Origin: a virus
IMG/VR virus record: IMGVR_UViG_3300007513_000001
Location: 229,410 to 293,409 of that record
Reading direction: 5' to 3' (one strand)
DNA length: 64,000 bases
Made by a program: the position numbers and the translations under genes. The notes below the pieces were generated by a model. The model saw only the letters and a list, made by a program, of their open reading frames with translations, did not search any database and had not been told where the DNA came from. Shown here one piece after another: positions 8,571 through 16,313 of this stretch. Numbering within the stretch: position 1 is the first letter of the stretch; every line of letters begins with the position of its first letter.

Positions 8571-9253
8571 GCAATTTAGAAAGAGATATAAAAAATCAAA
8601 TTATTTCTGATTTGGGATTAGAAAATAGAGAGCTCTCTGAAGCTTATGTGACTCAAGCGAAGCAGTTTGAATTGAACACTGAATTATTGAGTTCGAAAAC
8701 TAAGAAAGTTCAGCAAGAGATGATGAATGGTTATGTTGAAACTCTTAATCACGTTGCTGCTTCACTAGATACTGCCGCAGAAGACAACGCTAATTCAGAT
8801 TCTTCAAAGTTCAGATCTTTAAAAATAGACGAAGTTTACAACATGAATGGTGCGTTTTTGTTCGGAATGCACTTTGAAAATATATCGGACCCTCAATCTA
8901 AAATAATGGTAGATTCTTTGACATTTATGCGCTTAGAGAGAGACTTTGGGACTTTTGATGAGTGGCAAAAAGATTTCATCGGTTGCGCCCTATCATCTCG
9001 CTCGGGCTGGGTAGTGACAGTTTATAACGGGTTTTTAAATCGGTACATGAATGTCTGCATTGATTCTAACGATATTAGTGTACCACTCAATTGTTATCCC
9101 CTTATAGTATTAAGCATGCACCCAGAGTCTTACGTGAGGGATTATCTGGGGGATAAGAAAGCCTATGTTTATGCGATGATGCAAGAATTTAAGTGGGACG
9201 TAGTAGAATCTAGATTCAAAAAATCTGATAAAATCAGCAAGGTGCTTAAATGA
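8567..9253 (+). CDS. Fe/Mn superoxide dismutase-like protein, ligands altered
   Basis: A 228-residue protein whose layout follows Fe/Mn superoxide dismutase. Residues about 45-60 (MMNGYVETLNHV) align with HHxxYVxxLN, residues near 95 (GMHFEN) with NHxFFW, SSRSGWVVTVYN with GSGWxWL, IVLSMHPESYVRDY with LDVWEHAYYLDY, and FKWDVVESRF with the final helix INWDxVxxRF. Three of the four usual metal ligands appear lost: the first His is Met, the DxWEH Asp is Ser, and the last His is displaced. It is therefore probably a non-catalytic structural version. Genes on both sides look like virion proteins. Confidence 0.6.
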   Translation: MSNLERDIKNQIISDLGLENRELSEAYVTQAKQFELNTELLSSKTKKVQQEMMNGYVETLNHVAASLDTAAEDNANSDSSKFRSLKIDEVYNMNGAFLFGMHFENISDPQSKIMVDSLTFMRLERDFGTFDEWQKDFIGCALSSRSGWVVTVYNGFLNRYMNVCIDSNDISVPLNCYPLIVLSMHPESYVRDYLGDKKAYVYAMMQEFKWDVVESRFKKSDKISKVLK

Positions 9254-9909
9254 AAAGAGACGACCTAAAAGAATATTTCAGAAAATTTTATTCTGACACT
9301 CTTTTGACTGAGCAAGATGATTTATTTGGCGATGACGAGAACGCAGATGATGAAGCGGCAGACGAAGAAGGCGATACTGAAGCTGAAGAAGAAGCAGCTC
9401 CAGAAGAGGAAGAAGAAGAAGAAGTAGAAATCGAAGCTGGAGACGAAGTCCGATTAAACAAGCCGTTCGAAGCTCAGATAGATTCAATTCTTTCAGATTT
9501 CGAAATGGATGCTCTAAAGAGTGCACAAATTAATGTTGTTGATTCTGAAGTTACCGCAGAGTCTAAATGGTGGAAAAAATCTCTTTCTAATATTTTGCTT
9601 GAGCAAGATGAAGAAGAAGTTACTACAGAAGCTGATATAGATTTAGATTTATTTGCATCTGATGTTGCTAGGCTTATTGGAAATTATGATGTTTTGTTAG
9701 ACATGGAGTCGATTCTTTACAATAAAGCTAGAGAGCTGTTGGCGGTGAAGTATACTGAAGAAACTGCTGCTGCTTTCGATGAAATACTTCAAACTCGCTA
9801 CGGGATAGAGTTAGCAAAACCTGTAGACGGTAAAGTTTCTTCTCCCGGAGAAGAAGTACAGCCCCCTCTTTCTGTGGGCGCAACTGGTGGAGAGGGCGGA
9901 GCAGCGTGA
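9250..9909 (+). CDS. acidic protein with N-terminal leader-like motif
   Basis: A 219-residue, strongly acidic protein. The N-terminus (LKEYFRKFYSDTLLTEQ) fits the basic amphipathic leader ending in L-x-E seen throughout the window, and a second copy lies near residue 110 (WWKKSLSNILLEQ). Between them is a Glu/Asp/Ala-rich tract. T4 scaffold and internal proteins have similar acidic character, so an internal head or scaffold role is possible. It overlaps both neighbours by four bases. Confidence 0.6.
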   Translation: MKRDDLKEYFRKFYSDTLLTEQDDLFGDDENADDEAADEEGDTEAEEEAAPEEEEEEEVEIEAGDEVRLNKPFEAQIDSILSDFEMDALKSAQINVVDSEVTAESKWWKKSLSNILLEQDEEEVTTEADIDLDLFASDVARLIGNYDVLLDMESILYNKARELLAVKYTEETAAAFDEILQTRYGIELAKPVDGKVSSPGEEVQPPLSVGATGGEGGAA

Positions 9910-10187
9910 CTAGCCCATTTCAAACTAGAAAATCTGTGCATGTTAATTTAACCACTGGTACTCATGCTGAGTTTAGAATGTCTCTTTTTGAAAGAGGTCT
10001 TTCGATGCAAGAAGTTTTTGAACATTTAGCATGTTCGATTGTTGACGGAGATTCTTACTTAAATAATCTTTTAGACAATCTTGAATATAATAAGAAATAT
10101 AGAGTAGGCACAAAGCAAATTATAAGCTCAGATTCTGAGACTATATTTGAGGAAATTAAAGCCAACAATACTTTTGGAGAAGATTAA
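9906..10187 (+). CDS. ribbon-helix-helix-like small protein
   Basis: A 93-residue protein starting with GTG, overlapping the previous stop (GTGA). The pattern KSVHVNLTTGTHAEFRM followed by FERGLSMQEVFEHLA is a beta strand and two helices as in ribbon-helix-helix DNA-binding proteins. It could be a regulator or DNA-bound structural protein. The C-terminal 40 residues are unassigned. Confidence 0.55.
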   Translation: MTSPFQTRKSVHVNLTTGTHAEFRMSLFERGLSMQEVFEHLACSIVDGDSYLNNLLDNLEYNKKYRVGTKQIISSDSETIFEEIKANNTFGED

Positions 10188-10478
10188 ATGTTTGATTTTT
10201 TGTTTAGAGATAATAAGGCTCGCGAAAACGTAGTTAGGCTTTCTAAAGAAGTTGATTCTCTCAACAAAGAATTAAACGAAGTAAAAGAAGATTTAGATAA
10301 GATAAAAATTTCGTTAACAGAACTTCAAATGAGCTTAACTCTAGTTTTAGGTGCAACTCAAGGAGTGGCTGACGACTTAGCAGTGCTTTATACGACTGTT
10401 TTTGGATCTGAGCAGAAAAAAATATCAGCTTTGTCTTTTACAATGACAAAAACTGATGATGAAGACTACGAAAACTAA
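10188..10478 (+). CDS. coiled-coil protein of unknown function
   Basis: A 96-residue protein with a heptad-like central region (residues 20-55, VDSLNKELNEVKEDLDKIK) and a following more hydrophobic helix. No signal peptide or enzymatic motif. It starts immediately after the upstream stop. It could be an oligomerisation or lysis-accessory factor. Confidence 0.5.
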   Translation: MFDFLFRDNKARENVVRLSKEVDSLNKELNEVKEDLDKIKISLTELQMSLTLVLGATQGVADDLAVLYTTVFGSEQKKISALSFTMTKTDDEDYEN

Positions 10479-10501
10479 TATTTAAAAGTAGGAGGTGGTT
10501 T

Positions 10502-10693
10502 ATGAAGACACCACTTATGGATAAATTAGTTAATAAGTTAATTTCTAGGAAGTTTTTAGTTTTTCTTACGGCTACTGGACTTCTTACTTGGTCTGGATTA
10601 GATTCAGACACATGGGGCATGATCGCAATAGTCTACATTGGGGGACAATCAGTGATCGATGCTGCTTTAGCTTGGAAACATGGCGATAATTAG
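10502..10693 (+). CDS. small membrane protein, holin-like
   Basis: A 63-residue protein with a strong ribosome site (AGGAGGT) and two hydrophobic segments, FLVFLTATGLLTW and GMIAIVYIGGQSVIDAAL, joined by a short polar turn. Size and topology fit a small class II holin or other phage membrane protein. The next gene, also a membrane protein, overlaps its end. The lysis role is inference from size and neighbours. Confidence 0.55.
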   Translation: MKTPLMDKLVNKLISRKFLVFLTATGLLTWSGLDSDTWGMIAIVYIGGQSVIDAALAWKHGDN

Positions 10694-11114
10694 TACAATG
10701 GCTACAGCGCTTTGGTGGATATCATTTCAAGCATGGCTTAAAAAAGCTTTGGCTTGGTGTAAGAAAAACTGGAAGCTTTTTGTGGGTATGGCTATCCCTA
10801 TATTGATAATGATTATCTCTAGGAAGCGAGTCGATCTCAAAAAAGTTTTAGATAGAACTCGAGAAGATTACGAAAAAGAATTAGATCTAATAGAAGAATC
10901 TAAACAAAAAGAGCTAGAGAAGCGAGATGAAGCTCGTAAAAATTATTTTTCTACTGTTGAAGAGATTAAAGAAAAATATGAAGAAGAAAGAAGCTCATTA
11001 GAGAAAGAAAAAACAGAAGCAATAGATAAACTTTTAGAAGAATACGCAGATGACCCCAAGGTTCTTACTGAGAAGATTAAAAGTTTAACAGGCGTAAGCA
11101 TATATAATAAATGA
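10680..11114 (+). CDS. membrane-anchored coiled-coil protein
   Basis: A 144-residue protein with a hydrophobic N-terminal anchor (KLFVGMAIPILIMIISRK) followed by about 80 residues of charged coiled coil rich in Glu, Lys and Arg. That topology resembles inner-membrane spanins, although no partner lipoprotein is adjacent. An alternative ATG lies six codons downstream. It overlaps the preceding holin-like gene by 14 bases. Confidence 0.5.
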   Translation: MAIISTMATALWWISFQAWLKKALAWCKKNWKLFVGMAIPILIMIISRKRVDLKKVLDRTREDYEKELDLIEESKQKELEKRDEARKNYFSTVEEIKEKYEEERSSLEKEKTEAIDKLLEEYADDPKVLTEKIKSLTGVSIYNK

Positions 11115-11133
11115 ACTAATGGAGCAAAATTAA

Positions 11134-12708
11134 ATGTCCTATTCTTTAAAAGACGTTTACGGTTTTAATAAAAAGAAATCTAACCCTAAAAAAGTCCGCG
11201 CAAGAGATGTTGCTAAGCTAATACTCAGAGAAGCTATTTTAATAGAACAAGAAGAATTAGCGAAACAAGTTCAGTCTGCTGGTGGAAAGCCTATTACTCT
11301 TGTTGTTCTTTATGGACCACCAGCGGCCGGAAAGGGAGCTGCGAAAAAAGATATAGGTACTTTCATAGGAGCTTCTGGCGAGAAAGATTTTGAGAAATGG
11401 CTAGAAGACATTGGAGACGAAGGAAACAAGCATTTCCAAGAAGAAGATGCCGCCATGGTAAATATAACTACAAAGCAAATGGCACCTGCAGTGTATGGAG
11501 AAATTTCTAAGAGAGTCTCTGCCGGAGAAAATTTTGACGACGTAGTTCAAGAATATTTTCATGTAAATGAATCTGGCAAAAAGTTTTCAGTTGCTGATAT
11601 TTTAAGCAAATCAGCTTTCGATAAACTTGAAAAGTCTGGAGGCGCAGAAGAATTTGCAAATTTCCCTCAAACCCAGGCATTCTTTACACAAGCTAGAGGT
11701 TTTTCTAAGCCTGTTGAGGGTTTATCTGACGACGTTAATAAAATGATGGGCCCAAGTGACGATTCACCCACACTTGGCATTCGAGCAGCCGCCGCTGGCA
11801 GATACATGAAAGATGTAAAATCGGAACTTCAGGGAATGTTAAGCACTGAAGAAATCGGATCTACTCCCTATGCCACAGTCTATTTAGCGGATCAAGCTGG
11901 AGAGTCTACAGCTGATACAGCTAGAATTGCAGCTCTTGGAAAAATGAAAGAAGATCCAGAATTTGACGCTCTTAAAATAATCGGTGTATATATTCATCAA
12001 CCAGCTGAAAGAACAAGGATAGCCAATCTTCATAGAGCATCTACTGGCGGCCGCCGAGTTGCTCAAAAAGAAGTTGACCGTATCTTTAAAGCGGGTCCAG
12101 AGATCGGAGCTGATGGAAACCTTGTAAATAAAGGAGCTGCTCTCGAAGCAATGGAAGGCGCTGGATTTGATCAAATTCACTTATACCACCCGCCAGACCC
12201 ATTTGATCCTGAGGGAGTTGAAGTTAATGGGCGCCCAATAGGTAATGCTATTTGCGAACCTCTTGGATCCGGCAAGGGCCACTTAGATATCGAGGGCTGT
12301 GATCAGGAATCTGAGGGATCAGCGACAGGCGCAAAATCATTGAAGGGGATGGAAAAATACGCAGTTAAGCAAGCTAAAATTCCTGATGAAGAAGTTGAAG
12401 CAGCCGGTGGCGGAATTCCCGAAGATTTAGAAGCTGAAGAAAAAGAAAAGATAATTGCTGCTTTTAACAAAATGGGCTTCAGCGGAGTTTCAAGTGGAGA
12501 TTTAGACAGCTACCTTACTACTTTAGCACCACCCAACGTAAGAGGTGCTTCTAAGCATGGAAAAGTCCCGTGGGCTGGTGATTTATTTGGAAAAGGAACA
12601 AATCCAACTGAGAAAATCACGCTTAAAGGAGAAAATGCCAGAAGTCAAAAGACTCAAGACGATGTTCTTCTTGAAAGGTGGCAACGCCTCGCGGGTTTAC
12701 TTAAGTAG
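11134..12708 (+). CDS. P-loop kinase-like protein with leader-like N-terminus
   Basis: A 524-residue protein. Residues about 20-45 (RARDVAKLILREAILIEQ) carry the recurrent basic helix ending in L-x-E. Immediately after comes a P-loop, LYGPPAAGKGAAKKD, close to the adenylate kinase/zeta-toxin form, with Gly in the usual Ser/Thr place. Later segments (VYIHQPAERTRIANLHRAS, then a GRRVAQKEVDRIF helix) also recall zeta-like kinases. The C-terminus ERWQRLAGLLK matches the end of the 6812-8212 protein. I infer an injected or virion-associated nucleotide kinase; the substrate is unknown. Confidence 0.55.
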   Translation: MSYSLKDVYGFNKKKSNPKKVRARDVAKLILREAILIEQEELAKQVQSAGGKPITLVVLYGPPAAGKGAAKKDIGTFIGASGEKDFEKWLEDIGDEGNKHFQEEDAAMVNITTKQMAPAVYGEISKRVSAGENFDDVVQEYFHVNESGKKFSVADILSKSAFDKLEKSGGAEEFANFPQTQAFFTQARGFSKPVEGLSDDVNKMMGPSDDSPTLGIRAAAAGRYMKDVKSELQGMLSTEEIGSTPYATVYLADQAGESTADTARIAALGKMKEDPEFDALKIIGVYIHQPAERTRIANLHRASTGGRRVAQKEVDRIFKAGPEIGADGNLVNKGAALEAMEGAGFDQIHLYHPPDPFDPEGVEVNGRPIGNAICEPLGSGKGHLDIEGCDQESEGSATGAKSLKGMEKYAVKQAKIPDEEVEAAGGGIPEDLEAEEKEKIIAAFNKMGFSGVSSGDLDSYLTTLAPPNVRGASKHGKVPWAGDLFGKGTNPTEKITLKGENARSQKTQDDVLLERWQRLAGLLK

Positions 12709-12729
12709 CTAGAAGTTTAATATTTTCAT

Positions 12730-13179
12730 ATGATTATGAAAAAAATATTTGCGGGAATAATAAGCCTTCAGCTTATTTTCATTCCTGTTTCTGCTCACGC
12801 TGAAGAGCTAATCGCTAACGTCAATGAAGGAGATCCCGCACCATTTAGTGGTACGCTGTTTAATCCAGAAGCTAGCGCTAGAGTAATAATAGAGTTGGAG
12901 CACGCAAATGCAGCTTGCGACCTTAGAATATCAGAGGCAACTGATAGTTTAACTGCTCGCCATACTTTTGAATTAGAAGTACTTCAATCTTCGCTAACAA
13001 GTTGCAATGATTTATGTACGGCTAGATTAGATATTCGACAGAATCAAATTGATTTTCTAAACCAGGAATTAACTAAGCAAAAGCCAGCAAACCAAACGCT
13101 TTATTTTATAATTGGGGCAGTGCTGGGAGTTGGCTTAACTTTGGGTACTTCTTACGCATATTCAAATATTGTAAATTAG
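12730..13179 (+). CDS. exported protein with C-terminal membrane anchor
   Basis: A 149-residue protein with a clear signal peptide (MKKIFAGIISLQLIFIPVSAHA) predicted to be cut after AHA, a middle helical region with three cysteines, and a C-terminal hydrophobic segment (LYFIIGAVLGVGLTLGTSY). It would sit in the inner membrane facing the periplasm. A second in-frame ATG is two codons downstream and gives a more typical signal peptide. It may be part of lysis or envelope modification; no family recognised. Confidence 0.6.
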   Translation: MIMKKIFAGIISLQLIFIPVSAHAEELIANVNEGDPAPFSGTLFNPEASARVIIELEHANAACDLRISEATDSLTARHTFELEVLQSSLTSCNDLCTARLDIRQNQIDFLNQELTKQKPANQTLYFIIGAVLGVGLTLGTSYAYSNIVN

Positions 13180-13217
13180 CTTTCATCTACATACTTAGTT
13201 ATGTTCACGGAGTCATT

Positions 13218-14258
13218 ATGCCCAAGAGTAAAAGATCCAACTTATTAAAAACGATAGACAGCATTCTGTTCGAAGACGTATGGCAAAAGTACGGTTCCGA
13301 ATATATGTCTCATCCAATGGATCAAAAAGATTTTGAAGATACCACAGTACCACCAAGCTTGCCCATACAAGCTTTGGATCAAATGGCAACTCAGCTTACA
13401 GTAGAGCGTCCGCCAGTTGAAGATCCCGATTATATTCCTGATGGCGTAGAAGAGCTTTCTAGATCTGCTAGCACCCTTGCGCAGCAAGTTCCGAGAGATC
13501 AAGTCGCTTTTTTCTACGAGAAGATAAAAAAAGATTTAGAAGTTGCAATTGAAAATGAAAACAATCCAGAAACAGTAACTACTAAAAAAGAAGAAGAAGA
13601 GGCGGAAGAAGCTTCGCAGGCAGTTGAAAAAATGGACGAAACTAAAAACTTAAGAAGATATTTAAAAGGTTTGCTAAAAGAACAAGGTCGAGGACCTTCT
13701 GATTGGTCTCAGTTTAAACTGGGTAAACATTATGATGAAGATGAGCCAGAGGAATGGGAACTAGAAGACGAAGATCCACAACCCGCTGGAGGCTCTAATA
13801 AAGATACTATAAAGGGCAAACACATAGCAAAATACTACGGGAAAGCTGGTCCATCAGGAGTAAACGTATCTAGCGATAGATTAATGCAGAATTTTCTCGC
13901 CCCACTTTTTAGCGTACCCTCAGAAGATTTAAGAGATGCAATGGATTATATTCGTTATTTCTATCGCGAGCACGCTACCGGAGAAGAGCCACAAGGATCT
14001 GAGCAGTCATTTGTGAGTTATGTTCTTAAAAAAGTGGTGAAAGATTTAGTTAAAAAGAATCCTGACATAACTCAAACTCTTTTGCCTGCGGTTGTACAGC
14101 ACGTTAAAGAAATGCCAGATAAACAATTTTCAAAACTCATAGACAAAGCTTCGAAAGAATCTTCTAGTGAAATTAAAGCTAGGGGAGAACTTGCGGATAC
14201 TTTAGAAAGAGAAGATCCAGAACAATTTGAGGTCCTTCAAGATTTAGGGCTAGCTTAA
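13218..14258 (+). CDS. probable virion/internal protein with leader-like motifs
   Basis: A 346-residue acidic protein. Its N-terminus (LLKTIDSILFED) and an internal segment near residue 145 (LRRYLKGLLKEQG) both fit the recurrent helix ending in L-x-E, so the chain may be cut into two parts. The C-terminal half is helical (VSYVLKKVVKDLVKK). It is preceded by CACGGAG and overlaps the next start. Confidence 0.55.
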   Translation: MPKSKRSNLLKTIDSILFEDVWQKYGSEYMSHPMDQKDFEDTTVPPSLPIQALDQMATQLTVERPPVEDPDYIPDGVEELSRSASTLAQQVPRDQVAFFYEKIKKDLEVAIENENNPETVTTKKEEEEAEEASQAVEKMDETKNLRRYLKGLLKEQGRGPSDWSQFKLGKHYDEDEPEEWELEDEDPQPAGGSNKDTIKGKHIAKYYGKAGPSGVNVSSDRLMQNFLAPLFSVPSEDLRDAMDYIRYFYREHATGEEPQGSEQSFVSYVLKKVVKDLVKKNPDITQTLLPAVVQHVKEMPDKQFSKLIDKASKESSSEIKARGELADTLEREDPEQFEVLQDLGLA

Positions 14259-14638
14259 TGAACCTTCAAGATGTCTTAAAAGAGTATTTTGAAACTGAAG
14301 ATTCTCCAAGGTCTTCTTTGAATGAGAGCATGGGCATGTTTTGTTCAGTTCCGGTGCAGCCAACGCAAAGAGACGATTGGGAAGTTGTGGCTAGTCCAAA
14401 CCGCTTGAATAAAACATATGAATTTGAAAATTCGCAAATTCTTAAAGCTTTTTTACTAGAAATGCTAGACTATCAAGAGTCTGTTTCTCATCATGGTAAA
14501 TTTATTGTAGATTATCCAAAGGTCACCGTAGAAGTATATACACATGATCTAGACGATGTCACTGAAATAGATTTGGAATGGTCAAAAATGGCTGACAATA
14601 TATACAGAGACGTTAATGACTATGCCCCAAGATACTGA
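14258..14638 (+). CDS. small protein of unknown function
   Basis: A 126-residue protein starting at an ATG that overlaps the upstream TAATG. The first residues (LQDVLKEYFETED) again look like the short leader helix. The remainder is mixed alpha/beta and acidic, with no known motif. It probably belongs to the same virion-protein transcription unit. Confidence 0.55.
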   Translation: MNLQDVLKEYFETEDSPRSSLNESMGMFCSVPVQPTQRDDWEVVASPNRLNKTYEFENSQILKAFLLEMLDYQESVSHHGKFIVDYPKVTVEVYTHDLDDVTEIDLEWSKMADNIYRDVNDYAPRY

Positions 14639-15032
14639 TCCAGAGTTGTCTAGAGTCCTTTCGAATCCAGACAACTTGATAATAAGCGAGTCTCTTCTAG
14701 AGAGGCTTCCGACAAAAAAAGAGCCCCTACTACAAAGATGCAGTTTAAAAATTAACGACGCTTTGTATTCTGGTTTTTGTTTGCAGATAAATTTTCAAAA
14801 AGATAAAGCAAAAATTTCTATAGAGCTAGAATCTAATGAGCCTAAATTTAAATTTATAGATTCTAATTTTCCAAATTCTCTCTTTCAGCACCGCGTTTCT
14901 ATTACGTTAGACGAAGAAGAAAAAATCATAACTGGTAAACTGCTTGAAGTTTCTTATGATTTATCTCTAAGCTCTAAATGTATAATGTCGTTAGAGATAT
15001 ATAATTACCAATTGGAGGGTCATCATGGCTGA
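14616..15032 (+). CDS. small protein, beta-rich, unknown
   Basis: A 138-residue protein overlapping the previous gene by 23 bases. The second half alternates short beta strands (INDALYSGFCLQINF, KIISGK-like turns), suggestive of a compact beta domain as in tail baseplate or decoration proteins. An alternative ATG lies two codons in. No family recognised. Confidence 0.5.
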   Translation: MTMPQDTDPELSRVLSNPDNLIISESLLERLPTKKEPLLQRCSLKINDALYSGFCLQINFQKDKAKISIELESNEPKFKFIDSNFPNSLFQHRVSITLDEEEKIITGKLLEVSYDLSLSSKCIMSLEIYNYQLEGHHG

Positions 15033-15195
15033 TGAATTCGATTTTTCTAAATTCGTGAAAGATATAGAAAAAAGAGAGAACGAAGCTAAAAAGAAAAGGC
15101 TTCAACATCAAGAAGGTCAAAAAGACCATCCTATTAGAAAGCTGAATATTCTCACTAGAGAACTATGGCAAAATCGTATTAAATGGAGAAAATAA
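15025..15195 (+). CDS. 56-residue charged protein
   Basis: A short open frame with GGAGG seven bases before its ATG, overlapping the preceding stop by eight bases and ending in a TAATG junction with the next start. The product is highly charged (ADEFDFSKFVKDIEKRENEA start) and helical, ending in Arg/Lys/Trp residues. Tight coupling at both ends supports a real gene despite its size. Function unknown. Confidence 0.65.
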   Translation: MADEFDFSKFVKDIEKRENEAKKKRLQHQEGQKDHPIRKLNILTRELWQNRIKWRK

Positions 15196-15845
15196 TGAAT
15201 TTTTCTCAATTAGACGAAATAACAAAATCTTCAGTAACGCAAGCTATTAAAGAATTATACACTCAGCTGCTAGAAGAAAAAGAACAAACAACACAACATA
15301 AAACATCTTCTGAAATAGATGACCTCAATCTTAGAGCTAAAAAAGAAGCTCAATCTACCGATGAAGAAGAAGAAGAAGAAAAAGTAGTAGTAAAATCTAC
15401 ATCTACTGAAAAAGCTTCTTCAGAAGAAAAACCTGAAATCGTCGTTCCTGAAAAGCTGCCTGACGTTTTAGAGCCAGAATCTATCATTAAATCTATAAAC
15501 GTGATAAGATCTGGAAACTCTTTAAAAGATGCGGGCGTTCAAGAGAGATTCCAAATTTATTTTGATAAATTAGATCCCGCAGAAAAAGTAGCTCTTAAGG
15601 GATTTTTAGACGGGCTCGCCCAAGTTATAGCTGGTGATATACCTGGACAAGATGCTGTTGCACCTTCGTCTCCGCCATATAACGTCTCAATGAAAGACAA
15701 ACCTTTACAAAAAAAATCTAGCGCTAAATCATCTCCAGATGCTGGGCTTGCTGTCGGCAATAGCCAACCAGACGCTCCTATTATTGTCGGAGAAAGTGCT
15801 AATAAACAATGGGTTAAAAATGTATTCTCAAAAAATAAAAAATAG
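15195..15845 (+). CDS. acidic helical protein, possible scaffold/internal protein
   Basis: A 216-residue protein. I chose the ATG in the TAATG junction, with GGAGAAA just upstream, over an in-frame ATG four codons earlier. The N-terminus (VTQAIKELYTQLLEEKE) is a leader-like helix, followed by an acidic low-complexity stretch, a helical core around residues 100-140, and a Ser/Pro/Lys-rich tail. The 129-nt structured RNA begins eight bases after its stop. Confidence 0.55.
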   Translation: MNFSQLDEITKSSVTQAIKELYTQLLEEKEQTTQHKTSSEIDDLNLRAKKEAQSTDEEEEEEKVVVKSTSTEKASSEEKPEIVVPEKLPDVLEPESIIKSINVIRSGNSLKDAGVQERFQIYFDKLDPAEKVALKGFLDGLAQVIAGDIPGQDAVAPSSPPYNVSMKDKPLQKKSSAKSSPDAGLAVGNSQPDAPIIVGESANKQWVKNVFSKNKK

Positions 15846-15852
15846 TCTTTTT

Positions 15853-15981
15853 GGCGGGCGGCCGTTCCTATCTCAGGTCGACCATAGGTTAAGCTACATT
15901 TCGCTACTTTCTGGTGCTTCTCCCAGCGACTTAAGTCGCTATCAACCCCAAGCAGGATAGTTAGCTAGCCGGTCGTCCGCC
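15853..15981 (+). ncRNA. candidate structured RNA, about 129 nt
   Basis: A non-coding stretch closed by a 12-bp helix: GGCGGGCGGCCG (15853-15864) pairs with CGGTCGTCCGCC (15970-15981), with two G-U pairs. Inside are at least three hairpins: CCTAT/ATAGG (15867-15888), the perfect palindrome GCGACTTAAGTCGC (15926-15939) and CTATC/GATAG (15939-15960), plus CTGG/CCAG (15911-15926); the last pairings share bases, so alternative folds or tertiary contacts are likely. It is GC-rich against an AT-rich background. No known family was recognised. It may be a stable RNA, a packaging or regulatory element, or a 5' leader of the gene at 16003. The strand is assumed from the flanking genes. Confidence 0.6.
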
Positions 15982-16002
15982 TCTTATATAGTAGATAAAA
16001 TA

Positions 16003-16263
16003 ATGAAAACTCTTAGAAAACTAATAAAAGAAATGATTGCCCAAGAAGATTCTTGGAGAAGGGTGGATGGCTCTGTAGTTCCGTTTGGCTGCCCAGAGTG
16101 CGTTGATGATATTACTGGTAGAATAGAAGATACTTCTACGCTAAGAGATCAAATACCTAAGGGGTCTGCAGATCGCGCTCATTTAAATGGCGTGTTAGCT
16201 TTTTTAAGAAAAAAGAACAGACAAGCTCAAAAACTTACGCATAATTTTGAGGATAATCTGTAA
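16003..16263 (+). CDS. small protein with leader-like N-terminus
   Basis: An 86-residue protein. The first 16 residues (MKTLRKLIKEMIAQED) are a clear copy of the basic amphipathic leader motif. The body contains a CPEC pair and a basic helical C-terminus (LAFLRKKNRQAQKL). The stop codon lies inside the next promoter element. An injected internal protein is inferred. Confidence 0.6.
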   Translation: MKTLRKLIKEMIAQEDSWRRVDGSVVPFGCPECVDDITGRIEDTSTLRDQIPKGSADRAHLNGVLAFLRKKNRQAQKLTHNFEDNL

Positions 16264-16288
16264 AAAACTCCCTTTTTTATGGTATAAT
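16259..16288 (+). promoter_or_regulatory. extended -10 promoter, phage class
   Basis: TGTAAAAA begins exactly 24 bases before TATAAT (16283-16288), which is preceded by TGG to give an extended -10. The same spacing and both blocks recur at 26996, 42551 and 50978. Here the TAA of the upstream gene is part of the element. It drives the ligase-like gene at 16314. Confidence 0.75.
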
Positions 16289-16313
16289 ATATCTATAATA
16301 AGGAGTAACGTCT

